Shown here piece after piece: positions 32,192-37,596 of a stretch of 37,596 bases of DNA. The notes under the pieces were generated by a model. It did not search any database and was not told the DNA's origin. It worked only from the letters and a program-made list of their open reading frames with translations. Numbering within the stretch: the first letter of the stretch is position 1; each line of letters begins with the position of its first letter. The translations under genes were made by a program, and so were the position numbers. This DNA is from a bacterium (GTDB lineage Bacteria > Patescibacteriota > Saccharimonadia > Saccharimonadales > UBA4665): assembly GCA_021850865.1 (NCBI GenBank), contig JAJZKN010000005.1, forward strand, positions 1 through 37,596. Reading direction: 5' to 3'.

Positions 32192-32311
32192 ATGGCGGAG
32201 TTAGCTATGCTGCGTACTAATTTAAAAAAACTAAAACCTGTTGAGTATCAACAATTCAGAGATTATATCTTAAAACTAAAAGTGCCTGGCGTCAATTATC
32301 CTAGTTTCTAA
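32192..32311 (+). CDS. small 39-residue protein, unknown
   Basis: An ATG-started frame ending in TAA at 32309-32311 gives 39 residues, basic and amphipathic, containing LRTNLKKLKPVEYQQF and YILKLKVPG. It has a TATAAT in front, no clear ribosome binding site, and its last 36 bases overlap the convergent 221-residue gene. It could be a small regulator, a toxin-like peptide, a remnant, or chance. Confidence 0.35.
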   Translation: MAELAMLRTNLKKLKPVEYQQFRDYILKLKVPGVNYPSF

Positions 32312-32941
32312 CAGTCCCATTACGCAATTGAGCGTATTTATGGCTGGTATGCGAGTATAAATATGGTTATTGCTATGCATCTCGTCGATAACCGCCCTGG
32401 CATTAAACTCATCGAGTCCCGGCTGAGCTTCGTAGTAAATATCATCCGGGCAAGTGAGGATTTGTTTGCCCTCCATTGGCCAAGGTTTGTTCAATTCGTT
32501 GGGTGTAGGTTTCCGTAGCGAATCTTTTCCGACGGTTGACAGTAACGTTACCGACGGACACAGTTCGCCGAATCTGTCGCTAATGTTGGCTTTATCAAAA
32601 AAGCTCAAAATAAACGTTAAGTTTGAGCTGAAGGCATCGGGCAGACCATACTCGTCGAGTTCCGGTGCCGGTTCGCTGAATTGAAAAAAACTCACCCGGT
32701 CCATATGGGCAATATAATTACTGGTCGGAAGCAATCTGGTTTCGGCTCTAATCTTTGATTTGCTTTGTTGGTCAAGACTTAACTCACGCCAAATGGTCAT
32801 GATGTATTTGCCCCGATCACCTAAGTCGGCCAATCGTTCCCTGATATCCTTGGCTAGTATGCTGTTTGGATTGACTGACGCGACACTGGACTCTGTGCCT
32901 CTAGCCAGCTGGTTGATTAATGTATCGTGCTTAAAACTCAT
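32276..32941 (-). CDS. hypothetical protein, 221 residues
   Basis: A soluble protein of unknown family. It has no membrane segment, no signal and only scattered cysteines; the composition is ordinary for a cytosolic protein. The sequence is not low-complexity and shows no nucleotide-binding or catalytic motif. The upstream GTAGG before the ATG is a weak ribosome site. It is isolated between dedA and the metK riboswitch, transcribed against both. Confidence 0.6.
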   Translation of the reverse strand: MSFKHDTLINQLARGTESSVASVNPNSILAKDIRERLADLGDRGKYIMTIWRELSLDQQSKSKIRAETRLLPTSNYIAHMDRVSFFQFSEPAPELDEYGLPDAFSSNLTFILSFFDKANISDRFGELCPSVTLLSTVGKDSLRKPTPNELNKPWPMEGKQILTCPDDIYYEAQPGLDEFNARAVIDEMHSNNHIYTRIPAINTLNCVMGLLETRIIDARHF

Positions 32942-33024
32942 AAAAAACCTACCCGGAAGCCTGAACTACTTAACTAGCATATATAAACACCGAGTAGTCA
33001 ATAAGTCAACCAAATAATCTTGCT

Positions 33025-33044
33025 GCGCTACGATTTGGTAGCGC
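33025..33044. repeat. inverted repeat in the gap before metK
   Basis: GCGCTAC (33025-33031) and GTAGCGC (33038-33044) are exact reverse complements around a 6-base loop. There is no T-run on either side, so it is not a simple terminator. The gap 32942-33336 is otherwise the promoter and riboswitch of metK plus AT-rich sequence without a gene. A second imperfect hairpin (CCGGGCAA / TTGCCTCCGG) lies at about 33097-33119. Confidence 0.35.
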
Positions 33045-33135
33045 CATCATGGTCGTCTTGTCTATTTAGCACTGCGCGTTGGCTTATTGAGCAGCTCGAA
33101 TCCGGGCAACTTGCCTCCGGTTTAGTTAAAAACAA

Positions 33136-33165
33136 TTGCGTCAAGCTATTAAATAGTGCTAAAGT
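33136..33165 (+). promoter_or_regulatory. metK promoter
   Basis: TTGCGT (33136-33141) and TAAAGT (33160-33165) are 18 bases apart, with TG just before the -10 (TGC-TAAAGT). The predicted start near 33172 coincides with the 5' edge of the riboswitch, which supports the call. Confidence 0.5.
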
Positions 33166-33171
33166 TAAATC

Positions 33172-33300
33172 ATTAACAATTTAAAAATATAAAGAGTACG
33201 GGGAGAGAACTAGCTCGTTGATCCGTCAGCAACCTGCGGCAGCAATGTGTAAGTAAGGTGCTCCATCTAGCCTGCGCGGCAGGAAAGATGTTTAATCATT
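33172..33300 (+). promoter_or_regulatory. SAM-I type (S-box) riboswitch
   Basis: Core matches to the SAM-I aptamer in order are AAAGAG (33191-33196), a short P2 stem ACGG/CCGT (33198-33201/33223-33226), a hairpin GAG-CTC (33205-33216), CAGCAACC (33227-33234), AAGGTGCTCCATCTAGC (about 33255-33271), a P4-like hairpin CCTGC-GCAGG (33271-33283) and the closing AAAGATG (33284-33290). The P1 helix is AT-rich and needs bulges, so its ends are uncertain. Position before metK, which makes SAM, is the classic context. It should turn metK down when SAM is plentiful. SAM-IV or a mixed variant is possible. Confidence 0.85.
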
Positions 33301-33303
33301 TTC

Positions 33304-33336
33304 ATCCTTTCGGTCGCCACCAGAAAGGATTTTTTT
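33304..33336 (+). terminator. riboswitch-controlled terminator at the metK start
   Basis: ATCCTTTC (33304-33311) pairs exactly with GAAAGGAT (33323-33330) around an 11-base loop, followed by seven Ts (33330-33336) and at once the metK ATG (33337). The competing partner is GAAAGATG (33283-33290) at the 3' edge of the aptamer, which can pair with CATCCTTTC as an antiterminator. The 3' arm also holds the AAAGGA ribosome site, so folding could block both transcription and translation. Confidence 0.85.
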
Positions 33337-34455
33337 ATGACAAATCAACAATTGTTTACCAGTGAAAGCGTTTGCGCCGGCCATCCGGACAAAATCTGTG
33401 ACGCTATCAGTGATGCCATACTGGACGAGGCGCTTAAGCAGGATCCGTACAGCCGTACCGGAATCGAAACCGTTTGTGGCGCTAATAGGATCGCCCTGTT
33501 CGGTGAAATAAAGACCAAGGCAAAGTTAAATTATGAAGCTATTGCCAGGCAGAAAATTGCCGATCTCGGATATGTTGTGCCATCCTGGAATTTTAGTACT
33601 GAATCCGAATTCAGCAACGACATTCACGAACAGTCACCGGAAATAGCCATCGGAGTTGATGATGGCGGCGCTGGCGACCAGGGGATGATGTTTGGCTACG
33701 CAGTTAATGAAACTCCTGCGCTAATGCCGGTTCCGATTGCACTGGCACACGCCCTCAGTCGAAGGATTGATGATTGCCGGACAGCAAGACGGCTGTCTTG
33801 GCTCAGACCCGACGGAAAAGTTCAAGTAACCATCAGATATGAGAACAATCACCCCGTAAAGGTGGAAAAATTGGTCGCGGCGGTTGCCCATAGCGAACAG
33901 GTTACACTTCAAGAAGTTTACAAGGACGTTGTGGCTGAAGTATTCCAGCCTGTTTTGGCCGAGTTCGGTTATGCGTTGCCTAAAAAGAGCGATATAACAA
34001 TTAATGGTACGGGGCTGTGGCATATTCCCGGACCGGAAAGTGACGCTGGCTTAACTGGTCGGAAAATCGTCGTCGATACTTACGGTGGCTTTGCCCGGGT
34101 CGGTGGTGGTGCTTTTAGCGGCAAAGATCCTAGTAAGGTCGATCGCAGTGGCGCTTATGCCGCCAGATACATTGCCAAAAACATCGTAGCCGCCGGTTTG
34201 GCCGATGAGTGCGAAGTTGGCTTGGCCTACGTTATTGGCCATGCTCGACCGTTGATGCAGACCATAAATACTTTCGGTAGCGAAAAAGTACCGATCTCCA
34301 AGATCAAGAATTTTAAAGACAACTTACTGGATACTTCAGTCGGAGGAATTATTGACGCCCTTAAACTGAGGCGACCGATATATTCACAAACTTCTGCCTA
34401 TGGTCACTTCGGTAAACCCGGATTGCCGTGGGAGAATGTCGTAAACGCCGGCTAG
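33337..34455 (+). CDS. metK: S-adenosylmethionine synthetase
   Basis: MetK makes SAM from methionine and ATP. In 372 residues the sequence shows FTSESVCAGHPDKICDAISD at 6-25 with the catalytic His, GAGDQGMMFGYA, and the P-loop-like GGGAFSGKDPSKVDRSGAYAARY. All standard signatures are present; the protein is slightly shorter than the usual 380-400. It is preceded by an S-box riboswitch whose terminator ends at its start codon. Its product would serve TrmD and the methyltransferase at 29580. Confidence 0.97.
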   Translation: MTNQQLFTSESVCAGHPDKICDAISDAILDEALKQDPYSRTGIETVCGANRIALFGEIKTKAKLNYEAIARQKIADLGYVVPSWNFSTESEFSNDIHEQSPEIAIGVDDGGAGDQGMMFGYAVNETPALMPVPIALAHALSRRIDDCRTARRLSWLRPDGKVQVTIRYENNHPVKVEKLVAAVAHSEQVTLQEVYKDVVAEVFQPVLAEFGYALPKKSDITINGTGLWHIPGPESDAGLTGRKIVVDTYGGFARVGGGAFSGKDPSKVDRSGAYAARYIAKNIVAAGLADECEVGLAYVIGHARPLMQTINTFGSEKVPISKIKNFKDNLLDTSVGGIIDALKLRRPIYSQTSAYGHFGKPGLPWENVVNAG

Positions 34456-34560
34456 AATCAACGCTTATGCTATTAACATTTGCCGTAAATAGGCCTAGAA
34501 TAAGTATCAGTTAGATATAAGGGGTAGTTTTAACGGGGAAGTAGCCATCGGTAATTTATT

Positions 34561-35055
34561 ATGGACAATAACGATTTCAACCAGTCGCAACAGTCAACGC
34601 AACAAGAACCCCAGTTTGGTAAGTCGCAGAAAATAGTCATAGTTGAAGATAACGTTAGTTTAGCGGACATTTACCGGACCAGGCTGGAGCTGCTTGGTTA
34701 CAAGTGTTTCACCGCCTATGACGGCATTGCCGCGTTAAACCTCATTCAACATGAATTGCCAAACCTGGTACTCCTGGATTTAATGGTGCCTAAAATTGCC
34801 GGAGACCAGATTCTGGAAACGATGCGAAAAAGTGACTGGGGCCGGTCAATTCCGGTGTTCATAATCTCCAATCTTAATGAAGCCGATGCCCCAGCCGGGC
34901 TTAGAGAGATGGGCATCGAAGGCTATGCGGTGAAGGCTAATTTATCCAATAATCAGCTCGATGTACTAGTTGACAACATCTTAAAACCGGCCGATCAGCA
35001 GGAAGACGTCCTGCTCGAAGTCAAACAGGACGATCAGACGACCTTCAGTCAATAA
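34561..35055 (+). CDS. stand-alone receiver-domain protein
   Basis: A single-domain response regulator of 164 residues. An N-terminal Gln/Ser-rich stretch (1-22) precedes the receiver domain (23-145) with E29-D30, phospho-acceptor D73 in LLDLMVP and VKAN as the conserved Lys region. The C-terminal tail is acidic and Gln-rich. There is no output domain and no kinase next door; the kinase at 25612 has its own partner, so it may be phosphorylated by another kinase or act as a phosphate shuttle. Confidence 0.93.
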   Translation: MDNNDFNQSQQSTQQEPQFGKSQKIVIVEDNVSLADIYRTRLELLGYKCFTAYDGIAALNLIQHELPNLVLLDLMVPKIAGDQILETMRKSDWGRSIPVFIISNLNEADAPAGLREMGIEGYAVKANLSNNQLDVLVDNILKPADQQEDVLLEVKQDDQTTFSQ

Positions 35056-35108
35056 TTAGATCCGGCTGACCGATACGGACTTTAAAGTCTCAGAGGATAC
35101 AAACGCTT

Positions 35109-35654
35109 ATGGACCAACTATTTATGCCGGTAATAATCGGAACCAATCGAGAAAAACGTCGGAGTTATTTTGCGGCCAAGCTAGTAGCCGAAGTCGGTGC
35201 GTCGGTTGACGGAGTGGTGACGGAATTAATCGATCCGCAAAACTTTTATTTTGCGGGCGACGGTAATGATCCGAACGGGAAAGACGGCCGGTACAGCGAC
35301 TTGACCGCGAGAGCAGACGGCTTCTTTATAGTAACACCAGAATACAACCACAGTTTCCCTGGGTCATTAAAACGGATGCTGGACAGTGAGTTTGAGAACT
35401 ACAGGCATAAACCGGTTGCTTTGGGCGGAGTTTCAGATGGAATTTGGGGCGGGGTCAGGGCTATTGAATCACTGGTTAACGCCGTTCGGGAAATGGGGTT
35501 AGTGGCAACTTGGATTGATGTTAACTTTCCGAGAGTGCAGGACCTCTTCGACGAGCACGGTAATCTTTTAGACGAAGAGTATCGGAAACGTATCTTGAAG
35601 TCATGGCAGGAATTGATCTGGATGGCCAGGGCGCTAAAAGCTGCAAGAGGCTAA
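35109..35654 (+). CDS. NAD(P)H-dependent FMN reductase
   Basis: A flavodoxin-fold reductase of 181 residues. It has the early IGTNREKRRS phosphate-binding turn, the family motif TPEYNHSFPGSLKRMLD, and GGVSDGIWGG. Such enzymes reduce free FMN, quinones or azo compounds using NAD(P)H. Together with the ApbE/FMN-binding genes it adds to the flavin chemistry here, although 5.6 kb away. CAGAGGA upstream supports the ATG at 35109. Confidence 0.92.
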   Translation: MDQLFMPVIIGTNREKRRSYFAAKLVAEVGASVDGVVTELIDPQNFYFAGDGNDPNGKDGRYSDLTARADGFFIVTPEYNHSFPGSLKRMLDSEFENYRHKPVALGGVSDGIWGGVRAIESLVNAVREMGLVATWIDVNFPRVQDLFDEHGNLLDEEYRKRILKSWQELIWMARALKAARG

Positions 35655-35784
35655 GCGGGTCTAGCGTAGGGTGGCGGGCGCCTAAGCCGTAGCCGTATTG
35701 TTAAGTTTGCCGTGGTAGCTAGCGCAACTTATTGAGACGGTCACTTTTAACCAAGTTTTATATCCAGGCATTAGCTGCGTAAAA

Positions 35785-36483
35785 TTATCGCGCTAAACCG
35801 GTAACCTCAGCTTGAGAATGCTTTTCGACTAGCGCCGAGCGGCGGTTTAGCTCGCCGGGAGTATTCAGGGTTTCGACGACCTGTTGCATAATGACGGCGC
35901 CGACACCAAGCAGGGTTTCTTGATTTCTGCTTAATACGGAACTGAGTTGGTGTTGATTAACTCCTTCCAGCTTGGTTCTGGTACGACTGAGTGTTCTTGT
36001 TAAAGCATATCTTACAACCTCAATTTCATCATAGGCCGGCAAATTATCGGCTAATTTTGCAACTAAATCGTAGAGCGGTTCGGCGGCAAACGCTGCTCTT
36101 GTCTCGCTGTCGATTAAAGCGCTTCGCAGGGTCTCATTAAGCTCGTTGCGGGCCGGGTGGGGGTTTGGCCATAATCCATCGAACATAATATCAATACCGG
36201 CATTGGCGCTTTGGATTGCGGTTCGCCAGGGCAAAAATTCACTCAGGTCGTCTTTTAAACGACGCTTGAGCGATAACACTCTCGGATGATTATCGAATAC
36301 TTTGTTGGTCATTCCATGCAATACGTTTCCCTCTATTAACGCCGGGTTTTTTAGCTCCGGTAACAGTCGCCTGGTAGCTGACATACGGCATAAATCAGCC
36401 AGAACCGAACCGAACAGTAACCGGCGGTCCGACGGCTGGTCGTATAGCCTTACGGCTACTTCGTGATGAGATAAAAAATTCAT
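35785..36483 (-). CDS. hypothetical protein, distantly AcpH-like
   Basis: A 232-residue soluble protein. The beginning MNFLSHHEVAVRLYD, LLFGSVLADL, then H and D spaced as in GNVLHGMTNKVFDNHP, and a later D-containing IDIMFDGLW, resemble the acyl carrier protein phosphodiesterase family (MNFLAH..., G.LL.DF, H...D). The match is distant and the ends differ. If real it would remove phosphopantetheine from a carrier protein, or act on a related phosphodiester. Confidence 0.45.
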   Translation of the reverse strand: MNFLSHHEVAVRLYDQPSDRRLLFGSVLADLCRMSATRRLLPELKNPALIEGNVLHGMTNKVFDNHPRVLSLKRRLKDDLSEFLPWRTAIQSANAGIDIMFDGLWPNPHPARNELNETLRSALIDSETRAAFAAEPLYDLVAKLADNLPAYDEIEVVRYALTRTLSRTRTKLEGVNQHQLSSVLSRNQETLLGVGAVIMQQVVETLNTPGELNRRSALVEKHSQAEVTGLAR

Positions 36484-36698
36484 TAACTATGCCGCCAGAT
36501 AGGCTTAGCGTTTTCGATTATCCATATTTTCATAGAACGCGATCTAAATTGATTTTCGGGCGCTAGCGGTCCGATACCGGTCGAAGCCGCAACGACACTA
36601 GCGCCGGTTGTGTTAAATTATATAATAACATAAGTATGCAATAAAAGCGGATAGATACTATATTCTAAAAAGGAACAAAAGCTGTATCGCCATCGGGT

Positions 36699-36736
36699 AG
36701 TCGTTCTTAACCGGCATTAGAAAAACGACTCTTTTT
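36699..36736 (+). terminator. orphan intrinsic terminator
   Basis: AGTCGTT (36699-36705) and AACGACT (36724-36730) are exact reverse complements, followed by CTTTTT. It faces the plus strand, where no gene ends; the next gene is on the minus strand. TATAAT at 36621-36626 lies about 75 bases before the stem, so a short RNA of about 100 nt is possible. The region 36484-36734 has no other gene that I can support. Confidence 0.5.
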
Positions 36737-37217
36737 AAGGTCGGGCGACGGAAAAACCGGCTACGCCGTTACCAGTAACGCTTCCGGGTTTGTCCGAAGA
36801 AAAAGTATAAAGAGGCAGCCCCTTATAGGTGTACTGAACTTTATGGTTGTCGGTGCGTACGAAAGTTCCGACATTCGGCGGCAGGTTGGTGGTCGAACCC
36901 TGATCAAGGTAAGCCGGCCACAATGCCAGGCAAGATCCGCTACAATTGCTGACTCCCGGTTTATCGGCGCTGTATGTATATAACGGGTAACCGTTCGGTT
37001 CTGCCAGATAGGTCCCGATACCGGCGGCTGACCTGGAGACTAACACCGAATTATTAACGTTTGGGTTGTTTTGACTTGTCGACGGTGTTTTTTTAGCGGT
37101 ATTGTTGCTCAGATAAGTCTTATTGCCTGTTTTGCTGTTGGAATAATAAATGCCGCCGATAGCTGCAGCGACAATTATAACCACACCTATAACGATAAGA
37201 TAGCGCGATCTGTTCAT
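36735..37217 (-). CDS. secreted YxFxxD-motif repeat protein
   Basis: A 160-residue exported protein: N-terminal membrane helix (6-26), an Asn/Ser/Thr-rich linker, then two copies of the Lipoprotein_15-type motif (GYPLYTYSADKPG near 77-89 and GLPLYTFSSDKPG near 133-145) and CSGSCLALWP between. The family is described as lipoproteins with a conserved Yx(F/W/Y)xxD motif, but no lipobox cysteine is present here, so it is a membrane-tethered form. TATAAT on the minus strand (37251-37246) and AGAAGGGGG precede the start. Confidence 0.85.
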   Translation of the reverse strand: MNRSRYLIVIGVVIIVAAAIGGIYYSNSKTGNKTYLSNNTAKKTPSTSQNNPNVNNSVLVSRSAAGIGTYLAEPNGYPLYTYSADKPGVSNCSGSCLALWPAYLDQGSTTNLPPNVGTFVRTDNHKVQYTYKGLPLYTFSSDKPGSVTGNGVAGFSVARP

Positions 37218-37369
37218 AATAAATAAGCCCCCTTCTAATACCCCAATTATATGCTTTTTTAAAAAATCGATTGGGGAAAGTTTTATTTTAAAGTGTCGGT
37301 GACGGCGCTTGCCGATACTATATTTACAAATTACACAATAAGGTTGTAATCTTATAAACAGCAGAGATT

Positions 37370-37596
37370 ATGATGAATTTGAATGCCGGAATAGTTGAAG
37401 AAATTAATGGTTGCGCCGACCGGATGTATCAGACGGCCTACGCAGTACAAAATGTCCCGGCTTTAATGCGTGCTGAGACTATTAAAACGCAGAGTGCGAT
37501 GTTGGGAGAGTTGGTGCTCGGGCACGGCATTAAAGATGATGTTAAACGGAATATCGTCCGGGCAGAAATTATCCAGGCTAATGCCCCTCCAAATAA
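37370..37596 (+). CDS. unknown protein, 3' end cut by the window
   Basis: An ATG-started frame (second ATG at 37373) stays open to the last base, giving at least 75 residues beginning MMNLNAGIVEEINGCADRMY. The sequence looks soluble and helical with regular codon use, but matches no family I know. A TGTAAT and an AT-rich region precede it, 152 bases from the divergent secreted-protein gene. Confidence 0.5.
   Translation, partial: MMNLNAGIVEEINGCADRMYQTAYAVQNVPALMRAETIKTQSAMLGELVLGHGIKDDVKRNIVRAEIIQANAPPN

Noticed and set aside
1-37596. CRISPR arrays, insertion sequences, prophage or tRNA genes
   Set aside because: No regularly spaced repeats, transposase motifs, phage structural genes or tRNA-like cloverleaf sequences were seen while reading the window.

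Overview
The window reads as chromosomal DNA from a Saccharibacteria (TM7)-like Patescibacterium. No rRNA was available to prove this. The argument rests on compact, tightly packed genes, many exported proteins with uncleaved N-terminal anchors, the absence of biosynthetic operons, and translation genes of the reduced type seen in candidate phyla. UGA is used as a stop (for example the hydrolase stop inside ATGA at 908-911), so this is not a lineage that has recoded UGA. Several families are otherwise typical of Actinobacteria: a WhiB-like Fe-S protein, nickel superoxide dismutase with its protease, an Mtb12-like protein and a DrrAB-like exporter. This fits a lineage that lives on or exchanges genes with Actinobacteria.

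Layout. 1-3555 is a wall-precursor block: alpha/beta hydrolase, a membrane-anchored MurF-like ligase and D-Ala-D-Ala ligase. 3622-10319 is a translation and RNA block: leuS, rpmF, nusB, a Nudix hydrolase, rnc, rpsP, khpA and trmD. rimM is missing from its usual place, and the LeuRS has a whole Nudix domain inserted in its editing region. 10340-11732 is a redox locus: a WhiB-like gene divergent from sodN-sodX. 11667-15316 (minus) is a MarR-controlled efflux operon (MFS plus ABC exporter) with a clear palindromic operator on its promoter. 15356-23885 holds surface and membrane functions (lectin-CHAP protein, GT-C-like membrane protein, GT2, anchored exported proteins), an MTH1-like Nudix enzyme, a membrane-anchored Mrr-like nuclease-fold protein and a second DHA2 transporter. 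galU follows on the minus strand.

24904-29469 is the most system-like stretch. A two-component pair is followed by an exported FMN-binding protein, the flavin transferase ApbE, and a fusion of an RnfD/NqrB-like membrane domain with a ferredoxin reductase-type FAD/NAD(P)H module. Together these look like a minimal three-gene route for passing electrons from cytosolic NAD(P)H across the membrane to an extracytosolic covalent flavin. Downstream come a methyltransferase, an exported phosphoesterase next to a DedA protein, two unknown genes, and a SAM-I-type riboswitch with a terminator ending at the metK start codon. The window ends with a lone receiver protein, an FMN reductase, an AcpH-like protein, a YxFxxD-motif secreted protein and a partial gene running off the end.

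A cross-cutting feature is promoter placement. At least nine genes have a -10 hexamer only 6-12 bases before the start codon, which predicts leaderless mRNAs. Others (rpmF, khpA, sodN, the secreted proteins) have strong Shine-Dalgarno sites. No tRNA, rRNA, CRISPR array, insertion sequence or prophage was recognised.
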